Shown: positions 26,180-35,880, counted from the first letter of the stretch. The stretch: 64,000 nt of DNA from Chryseobacterium indologenes (GCF_001295265.1 NZ_LJOD01000008.1:62001-126000); one strand, 5' to 3'. A program made the numbers and translations. The notes: generated by a model not told the origin, from the letters alone.

Positions 26180-27757
26180 TTAGTTATATTTAGAAGCTAG
26201 ATCGTTAGCAGCCTGCTTAAGAACGCTGGTAATTGAATCATCAATTTTCCCTGCTTTGATAGCAGCCATTGTATCAGGGTGCTTAGATCTTAAGAACTCG
26301 ATGTATTCTACCTGGAATTCTTTTACTTTTCTGATAGGAACATTTCTAAGAAGGTTCTCAGTTCCTGCATAGATCATCGCTACCTGGCTGTCCACCGGAA
26401 GTGGAGAGTTTACCGGCTGCTTAAGGATCTCTACGTTTCTTTCTCCTTTAGAGATAACTGCTAATGTAGCAGCATCAAGATCGGAACCGAATTTAGCGAA
26501 CGCTTCAAGCTCTTTATATTGTGCCTGGTCTAATTTAAGAGTACCAGATACTTTTTTCATGGATTTGATCTGAGCGTTACCTCCTACCCTTGATACAGAG
26601 ATCCCTACGTTGATTGCAGGACGAACCCCTGAGTTGAATAGATCTGATTCAAGGAAGATCTGTCCGTCTGTAATAGAGATTACGTTGGTTGGAATATACG
26701 CAGAAACGTCACCTGCCTGAGTTTCGATGATTGGAAGGGCTGTTAATGAACCTCCTCCTTTTACGATTGGTCTCAAAGACTCTGGTAAATCGTTCATCTG
26801 GCTCGCGATATTGTCATCAGCAATAACTTTAGCTGCTCTTTCCAATAGTCTTGAGTGAAGATAGAAAACGTCCCCAGGATAAGCTTCACGGCCCGGTGGT
26901 CTTCTCAATAGAAGAGAAAGCTCACGGTAAGCAACGGCCTGTTTAGATAAATCATCATAAACGATAAGCGCTGGTCTACCTGTATCTCTGAAGAACTCAC
27001 CGATAGCAGCACCTGCCATCGCAGAATACACCTGCATTGGAACAGGATCTGAAGCGTTAGCAGCAACTATTACTGTATAAGCTAAAGCTCCTTTATCAGA
27101 AAGGGTTTTAACAATTTGTGCTACGGTAGAAGCTTTCTGTCCGATAGCAACATATATACAATATACTGGTTTACCAGCATCAAAGAATTCTTTTTGGTTG
27201 ATGATTGTATCGATAGCAACAGTAGTTTTACCTGTCTGTCTGTCACCAATGATAAGCTCTCTTTGTCCTCTTCCTACAGGGATCATAGAGTCAATCGCAA
27301 CGATACCTGACTGTAAAGGCTCAGTTACCGGCTGTCTGTAGATAACTCCAGGAGCTTTTCTTTCCAATGGCATTTCGTATAAATCTCCTGTGATAGGACC
27401 TTTACCATCGATTGGGTTACCAAGAGTATCCACTACTCTTCCTAACATACCTTCTCCTACTTTGATAGAAGAGATTCTGTTTGTTCTTCTTACTGTATCT
27501 CCTTCTTTTACCAATTTACTTTCACCAAGTAGAGCAACACCCACGTTGTCTTCTTCAAGGTTAAGTACAATACCTTCTACATCACTAGAAAATTTCACCA
27601 ACTCTCCGTATTGTACGTTTTCTAACCCGTATACACGAGCAATACCATCACCGATGGTTAAAACTGTACCTACTTCCTCAACGTTTGATTGAGTATCGAA
27701 GTTGGCCAATTGCTGTTTTAAGATCGCAGATACTTCTGCCGGATTTATTTCTGCCAT
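26180..27757 (-). CDS. atpA: ATP synthase F1 alpha subunit
   Basis: 525 residues. Walker A GDRQTGKT at 171-178, preceded by [11 protein letters not shown]. The arginine-finger region is in [11 protein letters not shown]. Non-catalytic nucleotide-binding subunit of the hexamer. It follows atpH with 16 bases between. The catalytic beta partner (atpD) is not in this window. Confidence 0.97.
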   Translation of the reverse strand: MAEINPAEVSAILKQQLANFDTQSNVEEVGTVLTIGDGIARVYGLENVQYGELVKFSSDVEGIVLNLEEDNVGVALLGESKLVKEGDTVRRTNRISSIKVGEGMLGRVVDTLGNPIDGKGPITGDLYEMPLERKAPGVIYRQPVTEPLQSGIVAIDSMIPVGRGQRELIIGDRQTGKTTVAIDTIINQKEFFDAGKPVYCIYVAIGQKASTVAQIVKTLSDKGALAYTVIVAANASDPVPMQVYSAMAGAAIGEFFRDTGRPALIVYDDLSKQAVAYRELSLLLRRPPGREAYPGDVFYLHSRLLERAAKVIADDNIASQMNDLPESLRPIVKGGGSLTALPIIETQAGDVSAYIPTNVISITDGQIFLESDLFNSGVRPAINVGISVSRVGGNAQIKSMKKVSGTLKLDQAQYKELEAFAKFGSDLDAATLAVISKGERNVEILKQPVNSPLPVDSQVAMIYAGTENLLRNVPIRKVKEFQVEYIEFLRSKHPDTMAAIKAGKIDDSITSVLKQAANDLASKYN

Positions 27758-27773
27758 TGTATGGTTGTTTTTC

Positions 27774-28313
27774 TTAATTTAATTGAAAATCTTTTTTAAC
27801 TTGATTAAGTTTTGTCTTCACAGACGCATCTACCTGCTGATCTCCTACTCTAAGGATGTATCCTCCAAGGATTTCAGGCTTCACATTTAAATTCAGATCA
27901 AAGTTTGAACCTTCTTTTACAAGATTGCTGGCTTTTAAAATCTGATCGATATTTTCTTTTGAAAGCTGTGTTGCCGTAGTAAGAGTTACTCTCTGTACGC
28001 CGTTGATATCCTCAACTTTGTTGATGAACTCCTGGGCAATATTTTTCAATTGGTTTTCACGTCCGTGCTTAATCACTAATCTGATTAAATTCTGTGAAGA
28101 AACTGAAAAATCTTTGAATATCTGGTCTGCTACTTCTATTTTCTTTTTTGCATCAATGTAAGGTGTAAGGAAGAATTTGTTCAAATCTGCAGATTGAGCC
28201 ATGATCTTCACTACATCTTTCATTTCAGAAAATACAGCAGCTGTCTGTCCTGATTCGCTGGTGAAATCCAGAAGACCCTGTGCGTATCTTTTAGCTACTT
28301 TAGATGTAAGCAT
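27774..28313 (-). CDS. atpH: ATP synthase delta subunit
   Basis: 179 residues of OSCP type: [16 protein letters not shown] at the N terminus and [23 protein letters not shown] near the C terminus (in part) are the family's two signatures. Links F1 to the peripheral stalk. Two bases separate it from the atpF stop. Confidence 0.94.
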   Translation of the reverse strand: MLTSKVAKRYAQGLLDFTSESGQTAAVFSEMKDVVKIMAQSADLNKFFLTPYIDAKKKIEVADQIFKDFSVSSQNLIRLVIKHGRENQLKNIAQEFINKVEDINGVQRVTLTTATQLSKENIDQILKASNLVKEGSNFDLNLNVKPEILGGYILRVGDQQVDASVKTKLNQVKKDFQLN

Positions 28314-28315
28314 TC

Positions 28316-28810
28316 TTAGTTAAGGTTAGATTTGTTTAAATAATTTTGAACTAATTCGTCCTGAGCTTCGTTGTTATCAAGCTTTTGCTTTAAGATAGAC
28401 TCAGCGATGTTTACAGATAAAGTACCGATCTGAGTTTTGATGTCTGCCATAGCAGCATTTTTCTCAGCTTGGATCGTCTGCTTAGCCGCTTCAATCATTT
28501 TGTCTCCTTCAGCTTTAGCAGCATCTTTAGCTTCACCAACGATTCTGTCTTTAATTTCTCTGGCTTCTTTCAGGATAGAATCTCTTTCGATTTTAGCTTC
28601 ACGAATAATTCTTTCGTTATCAGCCTTAAGTTCTTCCATTTCTTTTTTAGCCAGTTTAGCTTGGTTCAATGCATCAACGATTGAGGTTTCTCTTTCATTC
28701 ACTGCATTCACGATTGGTTTCCAAGCGAATTTTGCTAGAAGAAATAACAGGATAACAAACGTAAGGGTCATCCAAAACAAAAGTCCAATTCCAGGTTCAA
28801 TAATTCCCAT
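28316..28810 (-). CDS. atpF: ATP synthase F0 b subunit
   Basis: 164 residues: a single N-terminal membrane helix (about 8-28, LLFWMTLTFVILLFLLAKF) and a long charged coiled coil. Peripheral stalk. Standard length. Confidence 0.94.
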   Translation of the reverse strand: MGIIEPGIGLLFWMTLTFVILLFLLAKFAWKPIVNAVNERETSIVDALNQAKLAKKEMEELKADNERIIREAKIERDSILKEAREIKDRIVGEAKDAAKAEGDKMIEAAKQTIQAEKNAAMADIKTQIGTLSVNIAESILKQKLDNNEAQDELVQNYLNKSNLN

Positions 28811-28913
28811 ATCTGTAAATTCTTTTTTTTAAAATGTTATTTATGGATTGTTTTTTAAAATTCTTAGCAGCTGCCAACCGCATGACTGCTAAGAATGTTT
28901 TTTTGAGGATAGA

Positions 28914-29132
28914 TTACTTGATGAAAGCACCAAAGATGATCGCGATAAGACCAGCACCTTCAATAAGACCAGCTGCGATAAGCATCGCTCCCTGAATCTT
29001 ACCAGCCTGCTCTGGCTGTCTAGCGATAGCGTCCATTGCGTGACCTCCGATTTTACCGATACCAAGACCTACTCCTAGTACTGCTAAACCGATACCTACG
29101 TAAACTAAACCTGTTCCAGTTGATAAATCCAT
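28914..29132 (-). CDS. atpE: ATP synthase F0 c subunit
   Basis: 72 residues, two helices with the polar loop ARQPEQ and the ion-carrying Glu at position 58 in AAGLIEGAGL. The Na+-type companions (Gln in helix 1, Ser/Thr right after the Glu) are absent, so proton coupling is expected. Separated from atpF by about 100 bases. Confidence 0.96.
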   Translation of the reverse strand: MDLSTGTGLVYVGIGLAVLGVGLGIGKIGGHAMDAIARQPEQAGKIQGAMLIAAGLIEGAGLIAIIFGAFIK

Positions 29133-29184
29133 AATAAATAAATTATATTAGTTAAAAAATTATTTTTAAATTCTTTCTTTTTAA

Positions 29185-30309
29185 TTAGTGAGCGTGCTCT
29201 TCGTGGTGATCATGCTCGTGCTCTGCAACTGCAATACCAATAAACAATGCAGATAATACTGTAAAGATATAAGCCTGAAGTGCTGCTACCAATAATTCCA
29301 GTACAGAAACGAATAATGCTAACGGTACAGATGCAAATCCTAACAGCGGAGACTTGAAGATGAAGATCAATGAGATGATCGCCAGGATCATAATGTGTCC
29401 TGCAGTGATGTTAGCGAAAAGTCGCATCATTAAAGCAAATGGCTTCGTGAAGATACCGATGATTTCAATAGGAACCATAATTGGGTATAACAATAACGGC
29501 ACCGGCGGCATAAAGATGTGTTTCCAGTAATCTTTATTGGCACTGAATAATGTAATTAGTAAGGTAATGATTGCTAATACGCACGTAATGGCAATATTAC
29601 CGGTAAGGTTAGCTCCTCCAGGGAAGAAAGGAATCAACCCGAAAAGGTTATTGAACCAGATAAAGAAGAACGCCGTTAATAAATAAGGCATATATCTTTT
29701 ATATTTTACTGATCCGATATTTGGAATAGCCACTTCATCTCTGATGAATACGATTACAGGCTCCATAACTTTACCGATTCCTTTAGGAAGCTGTGATTTT
29801 TTATAGTTTCTTGCCATTCCTATGAACACTACTGCCATAAAAATTACTGACAAGAACATTGAAGCTGCATTTTTTGTGATAGATAAGTCAAAAAACACTT
29901 CGTTTGATTTCTGCTTCCCACTGATGATAGAGAATAATGTTGCTTTCTGAACTCCTTTAGTAGAAACTACCTGTCCGTGCTCTAAAGTATATCCGTCATG
30001 TTCATGACCGTGAGCAATGCTGCTGGAAAGAAAAGTATGCCATCCTTCATTATCTTTAATGATCACCGGCAATGGGATTGAAACATGATGCTCTTCACCA
30101 CTGTCATCTTTTGAAGTCCATAAATGCCATTCGTTAGAATCGCCAATGTGTTCCATGATCACTTTAGTCGCATTGAAGCCCTTCTCGTCTTCTTTATGCT
30201 CTACTTTTTCAGCTACTTTTTCCCCTTCAGTTTCGTGCTGCGCAGTGGCTAAACCACTAATAAACACAAACAAAAATGCGAAAAATAATGAAGAAATTTT
30301 TCTGTTCAT
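29185..30309 (-). CDS. atpB: ATP synthase F0 a subunit, with long N-terminal extension
   Basis: 374 residues, much longer than the roughly 270 of E. coli AtpB. It starts with a signal-peptide-like segment (cleavage after ATAQ), then about 120 hydrophilic, His- and Glu-rich residues, then the membrane domain (from about 145) with the essential Arg at 296 in FALMMRLFANITAGH. The C terminus ends in a His-rich tail (AEHEHDHHEEHAH). The extension is typical of Bacteroidetes AtpB; its purpose is not established. Confidence 0.94.
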   Translation of the reverse strand: MNRKISSLFFAFLFVFISGLATAQHETEGEKVAEKVEHKEDEKGFNATKVIMEHIGDSNEWHLWTSKDDSGEEHHVSIPLPVIIKDNEGWHTFLSSSIAHGHEHDGYTLEHGQVVSTKGVQKATLFSIISGKQKSNEVFFDLSITKNAASMFLSVIFMAVVFIGMARNYKKSQLPKGIGKVMEPVIVFIRDEVAIPNIGSVKYKRYMPYLLTAFFFIWFNNLFGLIPFFPGGANLTGNIAITCVLAIITLLITLFSANKDYWKHIFMPPVPLLLYPIMVPIEIIGIFTKPFALMMRLFANITAGHIMILAIISLIFIFKSPLLGFASVPLALFVSVLELLVAALQAYIFTVLSALFIGIAVAEHEHDHHEEHAH

Positions 30310-30329
30310 ATCTCTTTTTTAATCGTGTG

Positions 30330-30360
30330 CAAATATATCGATTTTATTAAACTTTACCAA
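30330..30360 (-). promoter_or_regulatory. Promoter of the atp operon
   Basis: Minus strand: TTG (30358-30360), 20-nt spacer, TATATTTG (30330-30337), 20 bases upstream of the atpB ATG. A near-ideal Bacteroidetes promoter. Confidence 0.7.
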
Positions 30361-30391
30361 TACTAAAAATTGATTTTTATCATCAAAAAAA

Positions 30392-30661
30392 TCAGGATTT
30401 ATTAATGAGTTTTATTATAGGCATATATATAAGGAATGACGCTACCACAAAGCATCCGAGCAAAAACAGAAAATTTTCGTTTGTTTTGTCAATAATCAGT
30501 AAAGATATCAGCAGCCAAATCACATCTTTAGGAATATTTATCGTAAGAAATCTGAGCCCGGCATTTTCTCTGCCGTAAAAATACTTTTTAAATAGTATAT
30601 ATACAGTGATATTAAAAACCGTTGCCAATGCTATAATAATAAAACCCTCTGAAAAATTCAT
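30392..30661 (-). CDS. Small membrane protein upstream of atpB
   Basis: 89 residues with about three hydrophobic helices (FIIIALATVFNITVYILF, DVIWLLISLLII, FLFLLGCFVVASFLIYM). Its position just before atpB is where Bacteroidetes carry small AtpZ/AtpI-like accessory genes, but no AtpI motif is clear. It has its own promoter box 4 bases before the ATG. Possibly an ATP-synthase assembly factor, by context only. Confidence 0.7.
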   Translation of the reverse strand: MNFSEGFIIIALATVFNITVYILFKKYFYGRENAGLRFLTINIPKDVIWLLISLLIIDKTNENFLFLLGCFVVASFLIYMPIIKLINKS

Positions 30662-30665
30662 GCTG

Positions 30666-30673
30666 CAAAAATA
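30666..30673 (-). promoter_or_regulatory. Candidate -7 box, predicted leaderless start
   Basis: TATTTTTG on the minus strand, then only 4 bases (CAGC) before the ATG at 30661. With usual spacing, transcription would begin at or next to the start codon. Confidence 0.5.
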
Positions 30674-30707
30674 GGACTATATTTTTTAAGACGGAAGAAA
30701 TAATAAG

Positions 30708-30833
30708 GATGGAAGTTTGAAGTTACTTTTAGCCATAATTATCAAGAGCCTTCACAATTATAATAACCTTAAAGGGCAGACAATTACTATTTATAACCTT
30801 CATAACCTCCCTCTTCCAGCCCTCCTCTTCCGC
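30708..30833. repeat. GGAAG-type intergenic repeat, copy 2
   Basis: Left end ATGGAAGTTTGAAGTTAC (30710-30727, plus). Right end, on the minus strand, GGCTGGAAGAGGGAGGTTATG within 30800-30825. Purine-rich ends in opposite orientation bracket an AT-rich centre. Similar to 25052-25085. No gene visible. Confidence 0.4.
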
Positions 30834-30893
30834 TGCCTATTCAAAATCCTTATAATATTAAGCTGATTATACCCACATTTCTTAAAAATTCCT

Positions 30894-30901
30894 TATTTTT
30901 G
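30894..30901 (+). promoter_or_regulatory. Candidate -7 box for ffh
   Basis: TATTTTTG, 23 bases upstream of the ffh ATG. No clear TTG at the -33 position. Confidence 0.45.
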
Positions 30902-30924
30902 CAGACCTATAATTTACAATAAAT

Positions 30925-32286
30925 ATGTTTAATAGTTTACAGGATAAATTAGACAAGGCATTACACAATATTTCCGGAAGAGGAAAAATTACAGAAATCA
31001 ACGTGGCGGAAACCGTAAAAGAGATCCGTAGAGCGCTGGTGGATGCCGACGTTAACTATAAAGTTGCCAAAGATCTTACAAAAAGAGTTCAGGATAAGGC
31101 TTTAGGACAGAATGTTCTTACTTCCCTTACTCCGGGACAGCTGATGACAAAAATCGTTCACGATGAACTGGTAGATCTGATGGGTGGTTCTCAGGAAGGA
31201 ATCAATCTTTCAGGAAAACCTTCTGTAATTCTTATTGCGGGTCTTCAGGGTTCAGGTAAGACAACTTTCTCCGGAAAACTTGCCAATTATTTAAAAACGA
31301 AAAGAAATAAAAAACCGTTACTGGTAGCGTGTGATGTTTACCGTCCTGCGGCAATCGATCAGCTTAAAGTATTAGGAGGCCAGATTGATGTACCGGTTTA
31401 TACTGAGGAAGGAGCAACCAATCCTTCTACGATTGCTGAAAATGCAATCAATTTTGCTAAATCAAACGGCCACGATGTTGTGATTGTGGATACTGCCGGA
31501 CGTTTAGCTATTGATGAGCAGATGATGAACGAGATTAAATCCGTGCATTATTTCATCAAACCCAACGAAACACTTTTCGTTGTTGACTCTATGACAGGTC
31601 AGGATGCGGTAAACACTGCAAAAGCATTCAACGATGCACTGAACTTTGACGGGGTTGTCCTTACCAAATTAGACGGGGATACCAGAGGGGGTGCTGCATT
31701 AACGATCCGTTCTGTTGTTGAAAAACCAATCAAATTCATCTCTACCGGTGAAAAAATGGAAGCACTGGATCTTTTCTACCCGGAAAGGATGGCAGACAGA
31801 ATTCTGGGAATGGGAGACGTTGTTTCCTTAGTAGAAAGAGCTCAGGAGCAGTTTGATGAAGAGGAAGCTAAAAAACTTCACAAGAAAATCGCTAAAAACG
31901 AATTTGGTTTTGATGATTTCTTAAAGCAGATCAACCAGATCAAGAAGATGGGTAATATGAAAGATCTTATGGGAATGATTCCAGGGGTTGGAAAGGCAAT
32001 TAAAGATGTTGAAATCAGTGATGATGCTTTCAAACATATTGAAGCAATTATCTATTCTATGACTCCGGATGAAAGAAGAAGACCTTCTATTATCAACACT
32101 CAGAGAAAGCAGAGAATTGCCAAAGGAGCCGGAAGAAAGATTGAAGACGTGAACCAGCTGATGAAGCAGTTCGACCAGATGGGTAAAATGATGAAGATGA
32201 TGCAGGGACCTCAGGGCAAGCAGATGATGCAGATGATGAGCAAAATGCCAAATATGCCAGGAATGGGTGGAATGTTCGGAAAGTAA
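30925..32286 (+). CDS. ffh: Signal recognition particle protein
   Basis: 453 residues with NG GTPase domain (P-loop GLQGSGKT at 106-113, DTAGR, TKLDGD) and a Met-rich M domain ending in a cluster of methionines (MMKMMQGPQGKQMMQMMSK in part). Binds 4.5S RNA and signal sequences and docks on FtsY for co-translational membrane insertion. Confidence 0.97.
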   Translation: MFNSLQDKLDKALHNISGRGKITEINVAETVKEIRRALVDADVNYKVAKDLTKRVQDKALGQNVLTSLTPGQLMTKIVHDELVDLMGGSQEGINLSGKPSVILIAGLQGSGKTTFSGKLANYLKTKRNKKPLLVACDVYRPAAIDQLKVLGGQIDVPVYTEEGATNPSTIAENAINFAKSNGHDVVIVDTAGRLAIDEQMMNEIKSVHYFIKPNETLFVVDSMTGQDAVNTAKAFNDALNFDGVVLTKLDGDTRGGAALTIRSVVEKPIKFISTGEKMEALDLFYPERMADRILGMGDVVSLVERAQEQFDEEEAKKLHKKIAKNEFGFDDFLKQINQIKKMGNMKDLMGMIPGVGKAIKDVEISDDAFKHIEAIIYSMTPDERRRPSIINTQRKQRIAKGAGRKIEDVNQLMKQFDQMGKMMKMMQGPQGKQMMQMMSKMPNMPGMGGMFGK

Positions 32287-32310
32287 TAAGAAATTTTATT
32301 TAAAATATAG

Positions 32311-32342
32311 AATCCGGTTCAGCTCTGAACCGGATTTTTTTT
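32311..32342. terminator. Terminator between ffh and the convergent island
   Basis: Perfect 12-bp stem AATCCGGTTCAG / CTGAACCGGATT (32311-32322 with 32325-32336) with eight T on the plus strand. The convergent gene's stop begins at 32343, so the hairpin serves ffh and probably both sides. Confidence 0.85.
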
Positions 32343-32781
32343 ATGGTTGTTTTAAATCTTCGTCGAAATAAGGAATTTCATCCAATGCCTCTTTTGCCTT
32401 GAAAATATCTTTGTTGATTACAAATAACCGGTATTTATGATCATCTTTTTCCTCAATATTGTTCTGTACAGTATGGATATTCAGGCTTTCCAATATGTCC
32501 TTATACCAATTAAATACAGCCGATGAGCGCGTAAAGACGACCAGATGCCAATGTTGTATCTTCATTACATAGTCATAATAAAAACGGATTGCTTCCTGTT
32601 TATCCGGACTTGAAAACAGCGTTTCCACTACCCGTCCCCGTTCATAATAATTGACCTGCCATTGCCCGGCTTTCATTTCCAGTCGTTCCATATCATCATA
32701 ACGCTGTCCACCGACCCCTTCAATACAAAAACGGACGCAGCCTTCTGCTATCAATTGATCATACAATTCATTAAGTTCCAT
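32341..32781 (-). CDS. Immunity-like small cytoplasmic protein
   Basis: 146 residues, no signal peptide or membrane helix. The run FCIEGVGGQRYDDMERLE, then GQWQVNYYERGRVVETLFSS and later HWHLVVFTRS (each in part) looks like the small alpha/beta immunity proteins found with polymorphic toxins (Imm59-like pattern of acidic loop plus WxVxYxERG). That match is from memory. Last gene of a four-gene same-strand run (gaps of 26, 61 and 18 bases). No toxin gene is present in the window. Confidence 0.55.
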   Translation of the reverse strand: MELNELYDQLIAEGCVRFCIEGVGGQRYDDMERLEMKAGQWQVNYYERGRVVETLFSSPDKQEAIRFYYDYVMKIQHWHLVVFTRSSAVFNWYKDILESLNIHTVQNNIEEKDDHKYRLFVINKDIFKAKEALDEIPYFDEDLKQP

Positions 32782-32799
32782 CTTTCCAAAATTTTAATA

Positions 32800-34305
32800 T
32801 TAATATGGTGAGGGTTGAAATATCTGGGATACCATCTGATGTTTTTCCGAATAAAACAGGTAGAGTGTCCCCCAAAGTCCGTAACGGTAGAACTGGGCTA
32901 CAAATTTCATTTTCTGCCCATCGGGATCCAATGGGGTTTCATCTTTCTTCTCCCATGCCGCTTCTTCACCTATCCACAATTTGTCGAAAGGCTCACCATC
33001 TTCTTCATCATCTTCATAATGGTGCCCTACTGCCTGTACAATACGCTCAATACCATTTTTAGTTTTATTGTTGGTGAAATCCAGCAAGGTAGGTTCACTA
33101 CCGTACGGATGCATTATCCCATCGAGTACCCTTTCCTCATTAAAGTCATGCCACCACAGATAACTTTGGGTATCAAGCATCATTACAGCCTGCTGCAGAG
33201 TATATTTCCCTGAAAGACTAAATCGTTTAGTCTTAGAATATTCTTCTTTCGTTACTTTTATCTTCTCACCAAAATGTTCAAAGGTATATTTCCCGTTACC
33301 TCTATCCAGAATGACTTTATTCTCACTCTTTTCAATGTAATTTCTTTTCCACACCTCATTTTTTTCAAGACATTTAAGGGAAAACTCAAATGTATCCGGC
33401 AGGCCTTCTTTTTCACTGACTTCAACATGTATTCCATCCCGTTTATGGTAATTGATCCAGCTGTATGAACTGCGAAAATGATCAACCGCAAATTTTTTGA
33501 TTACTTCTCCTGCATCAGCCATTACATTCTCATCCTGTATACCGTGAATGTTCCAATAATTTACTTTGATATTCCAATCGGTCTTATCTTCTTTAAAAAC
33601 TGCTGAAAACATATCATATCTGCTGTAAAAGCTTAGTTTCTTTAATGGAATGAGATGCTTTGCCATTTTCTTGGAGGCAGTGAAGCCTTTACGGGTCTTT
33701 TTGTACAGCATTTTTTCAGTGATCTTCACATCACATTCCGGAATGTTCATGGTAATTTCTTTCAAAAAGCCATCGGCATCATAATGGTATCTGAAAAATT
33801 CCAGACTCATCCATTTTCTGTTCCCCAGATAGTATTGTACAGTCTTCGTAACAGGCATGGATATTCCGTTGATGATTTCATAGCCGTAGATGTCACGCCC
33901 ATTGGGTCTGTATAAACACGAACCTGACTGTATCAGCTGGCCGTCGTTATTATATTTATCCACCCTTTCGTAACTCAGGCTTTCAATGTAATCTATTGAG
34001 GTCTGAAGGTATTCGCGCTCTTTATTAAGGTAATACTGATCAAGCTTCTTAAGGTTAAGCGGAGCAAGCAGCTGATATTTGCCGCCTGCCAGCCGGAAAT
34101 CCATACGGCCCATTTCTTCATTCTGGATAAAGAAGATAAAGGGAATGCCTTCCCATTTTTCATTGATGATACTGCCGTCCAGCTTTAAAATAGGTTTCAA
34201 TACATTTTTAAAACCTTTAATACTCGTCAGACAGCTTCCCAGACTGGGATTACTTTCTATTTTAGTCTTCTTTTCTGAGGTGGACAGTATGAAATCTTTT
34301 CCCAT
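32800..34305 (-). CDS. Large hypothetical protein, paralogue 1
   Basis: 501 residues, hydrophilic, without signal peptide. Shares with the next gene the blocks KWEGIPFxFxxQN, RMDFRL, YLQTSxDxIExL, MPVTKTVQYY, YHYDADGF, ITEKxLYKKTRKGFTAS, LPDTxE, YTLQQA, TQSYLW, NKTxNGIERI and DPDGQKMxFVAQ. The last block with LFYSEKHQMVSQxFQ resembles the end of DUF1963/YwqG-type proteins, which I offer as a hint only. No known catalytic motif. The middle YD-like repeats recall Rhs-neighbourhood proteins. Confidence 0.65.
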   Translation of the reverse strand: MGKDFILSTSEKKTKIESNPSLGSCLTSIKGFKNVLKPILKLDGSIINEKWEGIPFIFFIQNEEMGRMDFRLAGGKYQLLAPLNLKKLDQYYLNKEREYLQTSIDYIESLSYERVDKYNNDGQLIQSGSCLYRPNGRDIYGYEIINGISMPVTKTVQYYLGNRKWMSLEFFRYHYDADGFLKEITMNIPECDVKITEKMLYKKTRKGFTASKKMAKHLIPLKKLSFYSRYDMFSAVFKEDKTDWNIKVNYWNIHGIQDENVMADAGEVIKKFAVDHFRSSYSWINYHKRDGIHVEVSEKEGLPDTFEFSLKCLEKNEVWKRNYIEKSENKVILDRGNGKYTFEHFGEKIKVTKEEYSKTKRFSLSGKYTLQQAVMMLDTQSYLWWHDFNEERVLDGIMHPYGSEPTLLDFTNNKTKNGIERIVQAVGHHYEDDEEDGEPFDKLWIGEEAAWEKKDETPLDPDGQKMKFVAQFYRYGLWGTLYLFYSEKHQMVSQIFQPSPY

Positions 34306-34366
34306 TTTAAATTATTTTGGGTAATACCTGCACAGATTGTTCAAGGTCGTTATTTATGATATAATA

Positions 34367-35854
34367 TTATGTACACTGAAACACCTGAGATACCATCTGA
34401 TGCTTCTCCGAATAGAACAGAAAAAGTGATCCGAACATATCATCATGGTCCAGCTGAGCTACGAATTCCATTTTCTGTCCGTCAGGATCATATGGGGTTT
34501 CATCACTTTGCAGCCAGTCTGGTTCACCTGTACGCAGTTTACCTTCGGTTGTGTTATCTTCTATTTCCACTTCCTGCATAATGCGTTCAATCCCATTTTC
34601 AGTTTTGTTATAGGTAAATTTCAGCTCCTTCGGCCACTCAGAAGTTCTTTCCTGTTGAAAATTGCTATACCAAAGGTAGCTTTGGGTATGCACGATCATA
34701 ATAGCCTGCTGAAGAGTATATTGTCCGGAAATGACAAATTGCCCGGTACCATATCTATTTTCTGAAGTCACTTGTATTTCATTACCCAAATGCTCAAATA
34801 TATACTTGCTTCCCCATTTCCATTGCATGATCACTTTTTGATCAGTTTTCTCAGTGTACTCCAGAGGTAAATCGTCGGTTTCTTCAGGAAAGCTGAACGT
34901 ATACTCAATAGTATCGGGCAGGCCGTCTTTTTCATTGACTTTGACCTGTATCTCATCCTGTCTTTCAATTTTACAGGTATATTTGAGAAACCCTGAATAC
35001 AGATCATAGAAATGATTAAACCCATGCCGATATATCATTTCGCTATAATCAGTATTGGTTACCGGTTTTTTTAAAGTAATGGAACGTCCCTCAATTCCCA
35101 GGTACCATGCATCCTCTTCTTCTTCAAATACTGCTGAAAAAGGGATCCTAGTATATGTCACCCCCAGGTTTTTATCTATTGCAGGAAAAAGATGGGGAGC
35201 CAGTTCTTTAGATGCAGTGAAGCCCTTGCGGGTCTTTTTGTACAGGATCTTTTCAGTTATCTTTATATCGCCTCCCGGCTGATGTATGGTAATTCCTTCA
35301 ATGAATCCATCTGCATCATAATGATATGTATGCAATTCTGAATCCAGCCATTCCCCGTTGCCTTTATAATACTGTACTGTTTTTGTAACCGGCATGAGTG
35401 CTCCGCCCACTTTATCATAACTGTATACCAGACGCTTCTGTGGACTGTACGAATACGATCCCGACTGCATCAGCAGACCGTCATTGCTGTATTGGTCCAC
35501 CTGTTTGTAATTAAGTTTTTCTATCTTGTCTACTGAGGTTTGCAGATACCCTCGCTTTTCATCTAAATCCTCATATTCTTCAAACTCATCAATTTTCTCC
35601 AGTTTAAGCGGGGCAAGCAGCCGGTATTTTTGATCTTCCAGACGGAAGTCCATGCGGCTTACATCCACATTCTGAACCATAAAGGTAAACGGGATGCCTT
35701 CCCATTTTTCACTAACTATGCTACCGTCCAGCTTTACAATAGGCAGCAGCTTCTTTTTGAATCCTTTTATATCAGCCAGGCAGCTTTTCAGGCTGGGAAA
35801 GCCTTCAATTTTAGATTTCTTTTTTGAAGGAGACAGTATAAGCTCTTTTTGCAT
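34367..35854 (-). CDS. Large hypothetical protein, paralogue 2
   Basis: 495 residues, tandem paralogue of 32800-34305, colinear along its full length. Conservation is strongest in the first 60 residues, the central YHYDADGF...KKTRKGFTAS region and the last 45 residues; the stretch around 225-330 diverges most. More acidic than its neighbour (EFEEYEDLDEKR insert near residue 90). Duplication followed by divergence of a middle region is what one expects of target-matching proteins. Function unknown. Confidence 0.65.
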   Translation of the reverse strand: MQKELILSPSKKKSKIEGFPSLKSCLADIKGFKKKLLPIVKLDGSIVSEKWEGIPFTFMVQNVDVSRMDFRLEDQKYRLLAPLKLEKIDEFEEYEDLDEKRGYLQTSVDKIEKLNYKQVDQYSNDGLLMQSGSYSYSPQKRLVYSYDKVGGALMPVTKTVQYYKGNGEWLDSELHTYHYDADGFIEGITIHQPGGDIKITEKILYKKTRKGFTASKELAPHLFPAIDKNLGVTYTRIPFSAVFEEEEDAWYLGIEGRSITLKKPVTNTDYSEMIYRHGFNHFYDLYSGFLKYTCKIERQDEIQVKVNEKDGLPDTIEYTFSFPEETDDLPLEYTEKTDQKVIMQWKWGSKYIFEHLGNEIQVTSENRYGTGQFVISGQYTLQQAIMIVHTQSYLWYSNFQQERTSEWPKELKFTYNKTENGIERIMQEVEIEDNTTEGKLRTGEPDWLQSDETPYDPDGQKMEFVAQLDHDDMFGSLFLFYSEKHQMVSQVFQCT

Positions 35855-35880
35855 TTTAAATTATTTCTGATTCGTACTGA

